A stretch of 64,000 nucleotides of DNA from Okapia johnstoni (taxonomy: Eukaryota; Chordata; Mammalia; Artiodactyla; Giraffidae): the NCBI GenBank assembly GCA_024291935.2, contig CM044311.1, positions 31,562,001-31,626,000 on the forward strand, read 5' to 3'. The notes beneath the pieces are model-generated. The model was not told the origin of the DNA and made no database searches. It saw nothing but the letters and a program-made list of their open reading frames with translations. Within the stretch, counting starts at the first letter, position 1; each line of letters starts with the position of its first letter. The position numbers and the translations under genes are program-made. Positions 11,164-23,785 of the stretch are shown here, piece after piece.

Positions 11164-12449
11164 TACAGAATTGCTAAACTCTTTTCCCAAGGACACTCCT
11201 TGACTGTAGTTTCTATACTTTGCCTACTCCTATACTTCGCACCTTCAGCACAGTTATCAAGAAGTCCTACCAATTGGAAAATCTTCTTTTAAATTGCTCC
11301 AGGCTGTCAGTCTTCCTGACACACAAAACCAACATTTTATAATGTTATATATAGAATAGAACATAATCCTACCATAATTTCTTGCATTCTGTATATTATT
11401 CTGCTATTAGTATAACTGAAGCTTAAAATAACCTTTTTGGGAAAGTCATATCATATCATATTGTAATTTCTTGCCAATTAAAATCACTAAAGTCAAATTA
11501 CATAGGATATACCTTAGAGAATTTAAGTAAGGCCTGTACCCAAACTAGGATGTTGCATCCTTTCTTAAAAAATATTTCGTCTGTTAGGTTTGACCTAACG
11601 TTTCCCAGAGACCCTCACCAAAGCACCTGATCAAGAAACAGTGTGAACTTGAGTAAGAAAACTAGATCAAGCTGTGGTGCAGACTGAGAATGCTTTAAAA
11701 ATAAGCAACTTGTGAAAGGCCCTATTTTTCATTTCATGATGGAAAATTTAAGAAGTGAATGGACTAAATGAAAAGAGGAAGAAAATTATTTCCCAGCCTT
11801 TAGACTGGAAAAATTCATGTTCTTCTGCACACAGTAAAAAACAGGCAAATATAGTGTGAGACACTGCAGTTTAACTATGGGTTAATTATTGATAAGCCTA
11901 ATAAAAACTGAATTCTGACCCACAAAATAAACAGTTTTTATGAGCCAACAGCACCATTACTAAAACAAATCAAAAACTGTCATCACAGAGTTTGTTATTT
12001 CTATGTGTTGGATATAAATTATCAGAGTGAGGGCAGATTACATTAATTCACACAACACTTAGATAACAGAGGTCATTTGCAAACATTGGTCTTTCTGAAC
12101 ACTTAATATCAAGAAAGTAAAACTAGCATGACAGTATTGTTTTAAATAAGTAAAGGAATGCAAATTTTCTATTTGAATGAAAGATAGGACAAAGTGGACA
12201 TGAATCCAATTATTTAACCAAGAGAAGAGGTACAGGAATTTTTATGTGAAAACAATTTCTTGAGCCCTGACCATAGAATGTACATTGTCTCTAGGCAAAC
12301 AGAACAGACAGTAATTCCTCAGAAAAGAGAAATAGAAAAATTAGTTAACATGTTTAAAGTTAGAGAGTAAAAGAATCAGGAAATGTGGATCAAGAAAGCC
12401 AGGGGGAATATTCAGGTTTTTTTAAATAGGGTCAAAAAATAAGAGGGAA
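11164..12449. other. No recognised feature
   Basis: AT-rich. I see no gene and no nameable repeat. Confidence 0.45.
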
Positions 12450-12563
12450 CTTTCCTGGCTGTCTAGTCGTTAAGAGCTTCCACTGCAGGAGGCTCAGATT
12501 CAACCATTCTCAGGAAACTGAGATCCCACATGCCACACAGGAGGGACAGGAAAAAAAAAAAAA
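12450..12563 (+). mobile_element. CHR-type SINE
   Basis: Cetartiodactyl CHR SINE in sense orientation: 'actttcctggctgtctagtc' followed by 'gttaagagcttccactgcag' and 'gaaactgagatcccacatgc'. It ends in an A13 run (12551-12563) and is shorter than the usual full unit. Confidence 0.85.
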
Positions 12564-12764
12564 GAGTAAAAAGATATATTTGGGTACCATCTGAAAAAGA
12601 TGATGGGACATGTCAAGCAAATATCTGGGAGAACAGCATTCCAAGCAGAATGAGCAGCTAATGCAAAGACTGGAACATTCCTTTGGTGTTCAGGAAATTG
12701 CAAGAAAGCAATTATCTATCAAACATGATGATCAAGAGGCAAAATGATGAGGAGCCATCAGAGA

Positions 12765-13100
12765 CATGATGGTGGCTGCACTCACAGGACTTTATAGGCT
12801 TTTGAAAGATTTTGGCTGACATTTTGAGTGAGGTGAGAAGGCATTGAAGGGTTTTGACAGAGAAGTGATATAATTTGACTTACATTTTAAGAGGATTACC
12901 CCCGCTGCTCTATTGAGCTTAGAATGTAGGGGGGTATGGGCGGCATGAGAATGGAGTCAGCAAGAAAAATGAGAGTGCAAAATTCTATATGAGCGCTAGT
13001 GGTGTCTTAAAACAAGGTAGCAACAATAGAGTTGCTGAGGAGTTGTCAAAATTCTGAAAATATTTGGGAGGTAGCGCACATATTAATACAAATGACATTG
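12765..13100 (-). mobile_element. Diverged L2-like LINE, antisense
   Basis: The pattern 'aaggcattgaagggttttga', then 'cagagaagtgatataatttg', then 'acattttaagaggattaccc' matches L2 in reverse orientation. Old, with approximate borders. Confidence 0.5.
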
Positions 13101-13869
13101 GAAAGATTTTGAAGAAAGAATCAAATCCATGCAGGTCTTTACTTCCTTAATCTTATCCCCAGGTTAAATCCAAAGAAATCAATATATAAACTAGTAAAAG
13201 TGCCAAAAGAATTACAGAGCCAGGAATCCAGCTGTAGTTTTCACAGTATCAGTAAAACCATCTTTGATCAAACTAAGAGCAAATAGTTTGTCTCTAGTTT
13301 TATCCTGTGCATTATTTATAATACATTGTCCTGGTGTTATGTGATGGGTGAAACTAAATCAACCTTCAAATCTCAGGTACCATTAAAAGAGAGAGAGAAA
13401 CAAACAAACAAACAAAAAACTTAATGCTTATAAAATTGCATACATGTCTCTTAAAAAGAAAGTTTCAGAGTTTTGTCCTTCCATGTGAGTCACAAGGTTG
13501 AAAAACAATCCCCACTTTTTTCTTTTCCTTCTGTTTTCAGTGCAGTAACATGTGTCTATTTGCTCCAATAAGGGAAACATTTATTATTGCTTTTTGTTGG
13601 TTGTGACTGACCTTATAAGCTTTACTTGTAGTGTGAGATTAAGAAAAAAGAGTGAAGAGGTAAAATGCAAAAAAATGAAATCAAGTTCTGTTTTTTCTGA
13701 AATTATAAACATATTGTCTCTAACAGGCAACCTTTCCAAATGGCTCCCAGTGACTCTCCTCTGCTTGGTGGTAACCACACTTTTGTGTAATTCTCTCACC
13801 TTGAAAGTTACCTAAACCTAGTGATTTGGTTGTAAAAATGGAACATAGCAAAAGTTGTGGATGACACTT
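13101..13869. other. No recognised feature
   Basis: Includes an AAAC-rich low-complexity run near 13398-13420. No gene or other repeat was recognised. Confidence 0.45.
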
Positions 13870-14252
13870 CTGTGATTAGGTTACCAAAGGCTGTGACTTC
13901 CACCTTGCTGGCATTTGCTCTTCATGGTACTTCTTCTTGCCTTCTTGCTAACTTGCTGGTACAGTGTTGGAGGCTCCATGGAAAAGCTCACATGCTAAGT
14001 ACTGAGGTGGGCCTCTAGCCAACAGGTTATGAGGAACTGCAACTTCAGTCATGAAAAACTGTATTCTCCAGTGACCCTCAACTAAGATCCTTCACAGAAG
14101 AGCCTTGAGTTGACTACATCCTGTGATATTTCTGGAACCCGAGGACCCAACTGAAAAGCACCTGGATTGCTGAATCTGTGAGCTGCTGTGAGGTAATGTA
14201 TGTGTATTGTTTTAAGCTGCTGTTATTCAATGATAGGCAGCTAATACACAGC
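13870..14252 (+). mobile_element. MLT1-like MaLR LTR
   Basis: A diverged ERVL-MaLR LTR. It shows 'ggtgggcctctagccaacag' near 14006, a 'gctgctgtgaggtaatgtat' block near 14180, and the characteristic 3' part 'attgttttaagctgctgtta' near 14206 ending in 'gctaatacac'. Only the LTR is present. Confidence 0.65.
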
Positions 14253-15214
14253 TCTTTTAGTTCATATTTAGGAGAACTGTCAAAAAAACAGTGAAGAAAC
14301 ACTTTGAAGTAGATTGCCTATTACTTTAATGTCTTGGTTTTTTATGCCATTTGCAGGAGGTAATGGTCAACTATAAATGTTATAGTAGCAGAAATAGGCT
14401 TTTCAGAATAATAAGCTCAAGTTCCCCAAGTTGAGACAATGATTCAACTAGAATGAGAACATACTCAAAGCTGAAATGTAAGCTACAACTCTCCATTTAA
14501 CATAACAGCTAGAGCTCTACAATAAAATGAATGGCAGCAAGTGTGAATTCATTATGATTCTGTACTGTTAATATGTTTCATGATCACAAGGCTCATTAAA
14601 ATCAGAAGTGTGCTACATCCTTTAAGAATTTGAGAGATGGAAGAAGTTTCTCTGTATAATATGTCTTTAATTCTCCCCCTCCACCCTTGTTTCTAAACCA
14701 TCAATTGCTAAACTGCTCATATGCTTAAATTCTACTGAACAAAAAGAGTATCATTCTAGGAAGCCATAACTTTCTATATGGCAGGTAAAATTGTTTTTAG
14801 TATTATATTTTAAAGTTAGCCAAAGATGATCTCATAAGAGAAATTTAATATAAGTACTGAATAAACTTATTCATAGCATATCTTATGAGGAGCCTGGCAC
14901 ATGCCTGATTACAGAGATGAATTTATCCTAAGGATTTGATTTCTATAATTCAGTGAAATATTTTTGCTTTATATACAAGTCCTTCAAATGGTGAGTTCTT
15001 ATGTAGGTTTAAATAGAATGCTATTCTCAACACAACTAGTTAGCATATATTAACAGTTAAAAATGGGATAACTTACTAGCCACTTCCCATGCTTGTTTTT
15101 TAAAGTCTTTCTTTCGCAAAACATTCATTTAGTACAGCTTCATTCTCCCATATTGGCACTTGCATCTACAATGCTCAGAATTTACAGGCCTTCTTTACAC
15201 TATACACCACGGTG
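14253..15214. other. No recognised feature
   Basis: AT-rich. No gene or nameable repeat. Confidence 0.45.
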
Positions 15215-15390
15215 ATTATTTAGAAACCTGCTATTGTCACTTGTTAGCAATGAGATTTTAGGGGAATTACCTGATACTTTTGAACTTAATTTCTTCATAT
15301 CTAAAATGGGGGCCATAAACTGCAGAACATATGGCTTTATTTTTTTCATGATTGTGTAAAATAATAAAAGATGAGATTTAAACTCAAATC
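15215..15390 (+). mobile_element. MIR SINE
   Basis: Sense MIR: 'tcacttgttagcaatgagat' then 'taatttcttcatatctaaaa' then 'tgggggccataaactgc', paralleling the conserved 'cctcatctgtaaaatgggga' core. Confidence 0.6.
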
Positions 15391-18219
15391 TTAATGTAAA
15401 AACATGAAAGTATTAGTGCTGTCTTACATCCTGCATCACACTACAATGGAATTGGGGTGGATATGTGACTATTTGCTCTCTCTTGAACTTTGAGGAAAGA
15501 GGAGAGATTATTATAATAGGTCTATAATAGAGTTAGTAATAGAAAGATCATTGTAAAATTTGTCTTCTACTAATATATTATTAAAGCATGTCATAGAAAT
15601 TTAACTTATTCTAATAAAACTAGTGATACCAGTATCAAGAAATATAAGTTAATGTACCCTACAAATGAAAAGTTAACAATAAGTGGTCCAAATAAGTTGA
15701 ATTAAAATAGCACTTTGTGTTCGTTGTATTCATGTCTTTAAATTCAATCTCAAAAGGAATTATTTGAAATAGAAATATTTGCAGTTTTCTCATGGAGCTC
15801 ACTAACCCTGGGTTAACTATTGTCATACACCCTAGAGAGATATTTTCTCTGTATTTTATCATCATTTCACTGGAGATGAAAAGGCCCAGTAAGCATATTC
15901 AAAACATGATTTTTCTTGAGTGGATAGGGAAAAGAGACCTCTGAGATCCTTGTTCTTTCCCTTTCAGATCACCAAGAATAGGTATATATGGTCAAAGATT
16001 GAATGTGCTTAAGAATAGTAGCTAAGTAAAAATGACTACAATATGAATGACTCAAGGGTCAGCTAGTTTCTGGCACTGCAAGCTCATCAGGAATATTAAA
16101 CCCATCATTCACTGCAGATGGTATGTGCAAACTAGGGCCTTCCAGATTGCTCACTGTGTTGTAATATTTTCTAAACAATACTATCATTTATTATGTCAAT
16201 AAGAGGGCCATAAAAATAAAGACATTTTAGGTAAGATTTTTCTGCAAAAAAATTAGTTTTTTAAAAAAATATATGTGCAAGACTTATGTTTGGAGCTGCC
16301 AGACTAAAGGAATTTTTCCTTGACACTCTTATGAAATATATAAAACTATGAAATGCATAAAACTTGAATAAGAATTTTCTGTCTTCAGTGAAAATATGAA
16401 AAGCCAACTCAGCTTCAAACTCTATTCTATAAACAAGCTGCCAAGAACAGTGACATCAGAACCAATACATGGCATGATGCCTAGACTAGATCTGTCTATA
16501 TATTTGTCTGTGTCTATGTCTAAGTCTGCATTGTCATCTATGTTTGTTAATACACACAAAACCAGATAACACAGACCTAAAGTGCCTGTGACCTATACAG
16601 TTGATGGTTGATGCTTATTTGAAAAAAGTTTAAGGATCTGAATGAATTAAGGGAAAACATATGAGCCTTATTCCATGCTGCAGAGAGTCAGTGAGGCTAA
16701 ACAAGGAACTGATATTCTCAAGGACAAGGCTATAAGTGGGAGGGAGTGAAGGAAACAATCACACATATGATCATAGTCCATTGAAGAGACTTGTAAAAAT
16801 ACAAGATCATCAAAGACAAAAGCTATGAGAGAATGACTCGCTCTGGTTCAAGCTTCCTCCCTTTCTGTCCCAGGTGCTCAGAGCACTGAGTGGATGATAC
16901 TGTATACATGTGCTCAGAGAAATATTTCTGTTCCATCTTATTTTTTCAGCAAATTTCCAATACTGACAGAATAGACAAATACAAATACACGCAGACCAAA
17001 AGAACTCTGTACACAAACTAGATAAAGATATCATAACACAAAAGGAACAAAGGAACATCACGAATGAAGAGCAAATGAAGAATAGCTATCAAAATAAGAA
17101 CTAGTAAGAAAATTTTAAAACATTCCATATAAATACTCTCAAAGAAATCTTTAAAATCTTAGCCTAAGACAAAGTAGCAAAGAGGAAAAAAAAATAAAAA
17201 GCAATAAAACAAAGGAGATTAAAAAGTAAGCTGGAAAAAAGGCAAAGAAACAGAAAAGGAAAAGAAGCAAATGTGGACATAAAACCATCTTGCAAACAGC
17301 AAGAGTTATAATGGAAATAGCCGAAAGCATAGGCTTGGACACAGAAGAATTAAGAAGAGTGAGCCAAATAAAAGTGCATCCAAATATCCAGTAGCAGCAG
17401 GGAGATTTCGAATATCTTGATTTTGAATAGGACTTGGCCTTGAGTAAGGCCTCTGGCACAGGCCGGATCCTGGGAAAGTTTCAAGAATGGCTAAGGATGA
17501 AATTACCAACCACACAGCAAATTGTAAGCTCTGAGTCAAAGGCTGATACCGTAAGATTGAAGTATTTATTCATGCCATGTCACTTTAGATTTTCTACAGC
17601 TGATGTGATTTTTCTCATGTGTTTCCCAAGCTATTGGGTAAGGGAGAAACTTTCACTTATCAGTTTATTTCCTGACTGTCTTTCCTGGTTCTATTCAGAT
17701 ACACTTCAGCTAAATGCTGACTCTTCCACTTTGCTACATCCTCCCATCATGTCCTTCTCAAGATGCCGTCTTGCTGTGCAAGAGCTTGCCTTTTACCTTC
17801 ATGGAGGTGGGACAGAGGGCCTTACTCGCTCATGAGAATCCCTCTGCTGCTCTCTGAGCCATTCTCTTCAGTGATGGTGGCCCTCGTCCTCCTGGTTATT
17901 TCTCACCCTAGGGCAGTGATATCAGACATGGCCCAAGTGTGACTTGGTCAAAGTTGTGGTCAATACTAATTTTAGACTCAGAATAGACCTCAGGTGAGAA
18001 AGGCCTCTGTCTTGGGTCCTACATCTTAAAGAATTTCACTCTGGCCTTATTCCGACTTCATGTCTTCCCTGGGAGCACTACAACATGGAACACTAATGTC
18101 ACCTTCTAAAACATAGACCAAGTACATAGGATCCTGGTATTGCTTGCCCAGATGGGCTCTGAACCCATTTCCAAGTGGGCATAAGCCTCCGCTCTTGGTC
18201 TGTCTTCTTGGTATGCACC
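15391..18219. other. No recognised feature, with an A-rich purine tract
   Basis: About 2.8 kb without a nameable gene or repeat. 17160-17280 is strongly A/G-rich on the plus strand. 16490-16550 has a loose TCTGTG-type degenerate repeat. An open frame at 17434-17835 (133 codons) has no domain I recognise. Confidence 0.45.
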
Positions 18220-18355
18220 TGTGGCAGACAGACTTTAAAGTGGCCCCATGATCAATGCCTTCAGAAGTTATCACTTTCTATAATCCCAAATTATCACCCT
18301 TAAGTATAAGCAGAACTCGTGACTACTTCTAAACAATAAAAGGCAACAAAGCTAA
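18220..18355 (+). mobile_element. MLT1-like LTR 5' fragment
   Basis: The motif 'gtggcagacagactttaaag' then 'tggccccatgatcaatgcct' is the typical start of an MLT1-type LTR. The remainder of the LTR is not recognisable. Confidence 0.5.
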
Positions 18356-18549
18356 GTTTATAGCTAAACTTTGAAGGTGTTCAGAAGGAAAGATACATGA
18401 ACAAGAACAAAAACTGGCTTGATCCACCCAAATGAAACAAGAATTAGAGTAATACCATCAATAAATTTTCTTATTACTTAATAGAAATCTTATTTAAAAT
18501 GTAATTTGGTGTGCTAAGTGCACTAAATGCAATCATTATAACTCACAAT

Positions 18550-19218
18550 TCAGAAAACTAAGATCATCGCATCTGGTCCCATCACTTCATGGGAAATAGA
18601 TGGGGAAACAGTGGAAACAGTATCAGACTTTATTTTGGGGGGCTCCAAAATCACTGCAGATGGTGATTGCAGCCATGAAATTAAAAGACGCTTACTCCTT
18701 GGAAGGAAAGTTATGACCAACCTAGATAGCATATTAAAAGGCAGAGACATTGCTTTGCCAACAATGGTCTGTCTAGTCAAGGCTATGATTTTTCCAGTGG
18801 TCATGTATGGATGTGAGAGTTGGACTGTGAAGAAAGCTGAGCGCCGCAGAATTGATGCTTTTGAACTGTGGTGTTGGGGAAGACTCTTGAGAGTCCCTTG
18901 GACTACAAGGAGATCCATCCAGTCCATCCTAAGGGAGATAAGTCCTGGGTGTTTGTTGGAAGGACTGATGTTGAAGCTGAAACTCCAATACTTTGGCCAC
19001 CTCATGCGAAGAGTTGACTCATTGGAAAAGACCCTAGTGCTGGGAAGGATTGGGGGCAGGAGGAGAAGGGGATGACAAAGAATGAGTTGGCTGGATGGCA
19101 TCACCGACTTGATGGACATGAGTTTGGGTAAACTCTGGGAGTTGGTGATGGACAGGGAGGCCTGGCATGCTGCAATTCATGGAGTTGCAAATAGTTGGAC
19201 ACAACTGAGTGACTGAAC
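18550..19218 (+). mobile_element. BovB LINE 3' fragment
   Basis: A 5'-truncated BovB covering the C-terminal part of its single long ORF and the short 3' end. The longest frame (18611-19075) reads through the post-reverse-transcriptase region, including motifs such as MYGCESWTVKKAERRR and YFGHLMRRVDSLEKT. It stops early at 19073. It is flanked by TTATAACTCACAAT (18536-18549) and TTATAACCCACAAT (19219-19232), a target-site duplication matching at 13 of 14 positions. No catalytic reverse-transcriptase motif is retained. Confidence 0.95.
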
Positions 19219-19232
19219 TTATAACCCACAAT

Positions 19233-20647
19233 CTTAGCTAGCATTATACCAAAATATTATGAGTTTGAAACTACTGCACAAATAAATAACTTTGGGAAAT
19301 GCCACCTCAGAATGTCATGAAAGCAAAGTTATCCTGGGTCTGCATGTACAGCAGTAACAATAAAAATATATCTAGTTATTGCAAAAGAAAAATGTCAGAA
19401 TTAGGCTAAGTGATCTAAATGGCAAGAAAAGAAACATCATAAGGCTTAGCCAAAGGTGGGAAGTGAAGCTGGGGAGGAGTGGCCAAAGTTATTGTGGATT
19501 GTTCTCTTTTCCCCTCTTTCCAAATAGTACTGGGTAAGGAAACAGGAGAGGGAAGGAAGAGGCTGAGGCATAGGTTAGTAAAAGAAGGGCATTTGTATAT
19601 GACATTTACAAATTAGGAAACTTAGTTTTTAACATAAATTGTGTTTAAGAAGTCTAGATGTGTCTAATGGCCTGATGAGGCAGTGCTTATTTGTATATAG
19701 AGCCTGTTTATGTGAGGGTCTATAAATCCTTCCTCACATCCCTGGCCCCCCCTCCTAAGGGGAAAGAGCATCAAGCACATAGCCAATGCCTAGCAGTGAT
19801 GCTCTACATATGTAAGACTCTTCTAATTACAAAAAGATACCCCAAGTGCTGTGCTTAGTGACTAGTGATTGACTAAATCTGAAAGGTGTCCAGGTGGTTG
19901 TCAAACAGAGCCCATGAGGAACCAAATGGAGAACTGGTGCCTTTGTTGTTCTGTGGAGAACACTGCACATAGTTTGGCTATGTTGGAAATTCCAGAAACT
20001 TAACTTTACTCCAGAATAGTGGTAATGCCCAATAGCTGTATCTAGCAGCACCAAGGTCCTTACCAGGTCGCTGGTGTGGGGAAAGAGATGGACATAATTG
20101 TGAACAACAGATGAAATATCCAAATGCCTCACTCAGGCTTTCTGGGAGTTGACTTAAGTCTGCAGACACAGCTTCAGACATCACATACAGACTCCAGAAG
20201 ATGCATGGAAAAGAAGTAAGGGAACCAAAAGCTCTGAAGTTTAGACTGAAGCAAAACTCCACAAAATAAGGTAGTTGCTGAATCTTAATGTGTCCCTATC
20301 AGAATACCCATCATTAATGTATTCTATGGGCGTGGGCTAAATAGCCAAATGTGAATCATACTTAAAACCTGGCTTACTCATCAAAATTAATTTTTATGTA
20401 AAAAATGCTACAGTTCTTTCATTTTCATTGGTTACAAATTTATATACAGGGTGATACCATGTACATATAGATGTATATGTTTAATGTATATGTTTGTTTA
20501 CGCATAAAATGTCTCTGGACAAAGACACCAGTAGCTGATGAGAGTAAGAGCCTCTGGGGAACCTGGAAAGTATTTCAGAAAGGGGAAGTTGACTTATCTT
20601 GAACTTTTAATGAGCATGATTTGATCATTTTTACTGTGTACATATTG
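19233..20647. other. No recognised feature
   Basis: AT-rich, with open frames at 19827-20262 on the minus strand that have no recognisable domain. No repeat was named. Confidence 0.45.
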
Positions 20648-21080
20648 CCTATTCAAAAACCCCATAAAATGTAAATATAAATACAACAAAATAAATATTA
20701 GTTTTTAAAATCTATTTTTTATTCAACTAAAAGCTGTATGAAGTGAAAGTGTTAGTCACTCAGTCATGTCCGACTTAGTCATGTTGCAACAACATGGACT
20801 GTAGGCTGCCAAGCTCCCCAGTCCATGGGATTCTCTAGGCAAGAATACTGGAGTGGGTTGCCATGCGTTCCTCCAGGGGAATCTTCCCAACCCAGGGACC
20901 TAACCCATGTCTCCTGTATTGCAGGTGGATTCTTTACCACTGAACCACTGGGGAAAAACTTTTATCATGCAAAGATTTCCTATTCATAAACCCCATAAAA
21001 TGCAATTATAAGTAGAACAAAATAAATAGCGTTGATTTCAAACCCATTTTTTCATCAAACTAAAAGACTCTATACATGAT
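20648..21080. repeat. Tandem duplication (~115 bp unit) split by a SINE
   Basis: The left copy begins at 20648 (CCTATTCAAAAACCCCATAA) and the right copy at 20979 (CCTATTCATAAACCCCATAA). Both continue with ACAAAATAAATA and then TCAACTAAAAG or TCAAACTAAAAG. They are about 331 bp apart, which becomes about 115 bp once the intervening Bov-tA is removed. Confidence 0.8.
20744..20957 (-). mobile_element. Bov-tA SINE
   Basis: Antisense Bov-tA starting with GTGTTAGTCACTCAGTCATG and ending in the head (TATTGCAGGTGGATTCTTTA, then CCACTGAACCACTGGGG). It sits at the junction of the two duplicated flanking segments. No clear target-site duplication. Confidence 0.93.
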
Positions 21081-21944
21081 GTCAATAAATGATTTAGAGC
21101 ACACGATTCCTAGGTTTTTTCAGATAGTAGTATGTATGGTAGTATTGGGCAAATCTACTGTTTCTAAACAGACAATGGGATTGCAATGATTCTAAAACTC
21201 TTATAGGCCAAAACCCATTTTCCCTTCAGCCTTCAGGAACCACCAAAAAAAGTTCTGATTATGATTCTTTCTTAATGCTTCCTTCTTTTCCTTTTATTTT
21301 TCTCTATTTGCCAGGAAACTCAGGTGGGCAATGTTCAATTATAGCTCCTGGCATTATTTCCCATTTTCTTTCTACAAATTCGTATCTATTTTGATCTTTG
21401 TGTTTATGTAGCTATGTTCCATAGTGGTTTTTATTATTCATAATCTCAAATGTGTTTTGGGAGCAGGGACTGCTCAAATTTAATCTGAACCAAAAAATAA
21501 TGATTTGGGCAACCAATATAGAGTCAATATTTTCAAAAACTCTTAGATAAAATTATATATGTTTCTGGAATGAAATATGGAATGCATATCAATTCTCAAA
21601 AAAAAAAAAGCACATACTTGTCTGTAATCCAACTTCAGTGATTAGAGAAAAAATTACTTTGAAAGGCTTTGTTGATCAGTTTTAAGAGAAAGCAGAAGGC
21701 TTTCTGAGCAGGATAAAATAAAAGGCATATCATGAACACATATTCAGAGCTGGCCTACCTTATTAGAAGCTTGCCCACTGGGAAGTTATATATCAGTCTT
21801 AAACAGTTCTTGAGACATTAAATCAGGCTCAATATTCCAGTAGTCTGAGAACTGGAAGCTTGTACTGGGGCTGTCTAATCTGCCTAGTCCTACGTGGTCA
21901 TATGTAGGTCTCAAATGAAGGTACTTCAGCTCCTCCACTCCCCT
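21081..21944. other. No recognised feature
   Basis: AT-rich, with a short poly-A run near 21599-21610. No gene or nameable repeat. Confidence 0.45.
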
Positions 21945-22125
21945 CCAGGTACATCTGGCAACTCTGGATGCATTTTTGGTGCCACAACTTGCAGAGGGTG
22001 ATATTAATATCTATCGATTAGAGGGTTAGGATTTTTGCTACACAGCCCACAATGCATAAGACAGCCTCACCCCACAAAGGGTTATACATTCTAAAATCTC
22101 CATAGCACCCAGATAGAGGAATTTC
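21945..22125 (-). mobile_element. MER-type DNA transposon fragment (probably hAT)
   Basis: The text 'acatctggcaactctggatg', 'catttttggtgccacaactt', 'ttgctacacagcccacaatg' and 'cataagacagcctcacccca' follows a widespread non-autonomous mammalian MER repeat. I am confident it is that repeat but not of its exact name. Confidence 0.6.
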
Positions 22126-22324
22126 AGTATAAATCTATTATTCTTGGGTTTTACTCTGTCAACTACAAATTGGCACTGGCCATCTGCCTCTATGAGGATT
22201 ATATCATGTGCTGACTTTCAACATCCCTGGAAAAAAGCTCAGGGTGGATATCAGGAATGAGGCACTCTGTGCTCCAGGAAAAACTGACAGAATGGATCTT
22301 CAGATAGTTAGATATTTCAGAAGC

Positions 22325-22602
22325 TGATTTTAAGAACCCAATTTTTATATCTCCTCATAACTAGAAAAGTACTAAAATCTTTCCTAGTGACATGACTAGC
22401 TGAAACTGTCTGCAAAGATTATGTGCTTGATTGCATGTACACCCCCCTTCACCAAAGTCACATATATACTGATCTTCCCTTACCTCTTCTGAGCAGTTTC
22501 TCAGAGTTATCTGAGACTCTGTCTCCCAGGTTAGAGTCTTCATTTTGCCCCAAATAAAAGTTGACTGACAACTCTCATGTTGTGCATATTTTTAAGTTGA
22601 CA
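22325..22602 (+). mobile_element. Solo LTR of a ruminant endogenous retrovirus
   Basis: The order matches a common bovine ERV LTR: 'gcagtttctcagagttatct', 'ctgtctcccaggttagagtc', 'cattttgccccaaataaaag', and the U5 end 'catgttgtgcatatttttaa' finishing in GTTGACA. The polyadenylation signal AATAAA is at 22553-22558. No internal retroviral sequence is adjacent, so this is a solo LTR. The 5' border is a guess. Confidence 0.75.
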
Positions 22603-23772
22603 GCTGCCACTCTTGAGTTAGTGCCAGACAATGGGGCACTGATCCTTGTCTTTGCTCAGAAAGGAGAGAGTGGTGGGCCAAGAGTGAAAATGATTCTTAT
22701 TTTCACAATGTACTTTTTCTATTGCCCAGGAACATTCTGAGGCTGAATTATTGGAACGAAAAGGAAAAAAAAATTTTTTTTCTACATTGAACCCTTGCAG
22801 ATTTCTCCTTTGAGGAAAGAAACTGACAGTAAATCATTTATTTGAACAGGGGTAAAGATAGAACACACTGCACAGGATACAGAAACAGAATAACAAATAC
22901 TGTTAAGATATTTCCCTCCTCTCTTATAGAGATGTTAAAAGTATTTAGCGATAAAAGGTGTGAAGCAGTCTGGTTTCATCGAGCACATAAAGAGGGTGAA
23001 AATGCTATAATACAACAAAGGTATTTATTCTTGGTGGCAAGTTGAGGTGACCATGATGTTACTGAATAAGATATTGAAAACCCAAAATGTAGATAATAAA
23101 ACCATGGGTTTGTTTTGCAAACCAAAGTTTTCCTTTAGACTTTACCTCCTTATTCAGATGTTTTATAAATGAGGGGAGAGGTAACATTGAGAGCAATATT
23201 TTTTTCCTGTTCTATACTTTTCTAGAGATGTGTATTGAAATATATAAGGAATGATAAACAGAAAAAGTAGGTATATGGGCTTAGCCAATTCCCAAACTTG
23301 CTGAAGTGTTCTCTAAATAATTGCTCACTAGAAATACATATCATCTGTTTCCAAAGATCAGGTAAAAATAAATACAAAACATAACATGAACAGATGTTGA
23401 AATTCTAAAATATTAGCAGTATACTCTCACTTAACTACAAGTATTTCATCTCTTTATAAATTTAATTTAAAATGACAAATATTTAGAAACAGTTTGACAT
23501 TTACTTTTCATACAACATACATCTTTCTACAAGTAACAATAAACAATCTTTAGTACTATGTGTTAGAAAATGAAATTCATTTATGTGATAAATGGTGGAC
23601 TCTTGAAGGGTAACTGAATATGCTACCATAAATTATGCCTTTTTGCCATAAGGATTATTTTGAAAAAGAGCAGACACAGGAGAAGCTCTGAAGACAGAAG
23701 TTATGTTACTGTTTTTGAAAGAGAAATTTACATTTGTAGAAGAAATCTCCATTTGTAAAGATGTCTCCCTCC
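22603..23772. other. No recognised feature
   Basis: AT-rich. No gene or nameable repeat. An A9T8 palindromic run lies near 22765-22781. Confidence 0.45.
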
Positions 23773-23785
23773 TATGGATAGAGAA

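Noticed and set aside
13390..13420. AAAC repeats as a regulatory array
   Set aside because: Short low-complexity run without a partner motif.
17434..17835. 133-codon plus-strand open frame
   Set aside because: No family motif and no codon pattern that I can see. Possible but unsupported.
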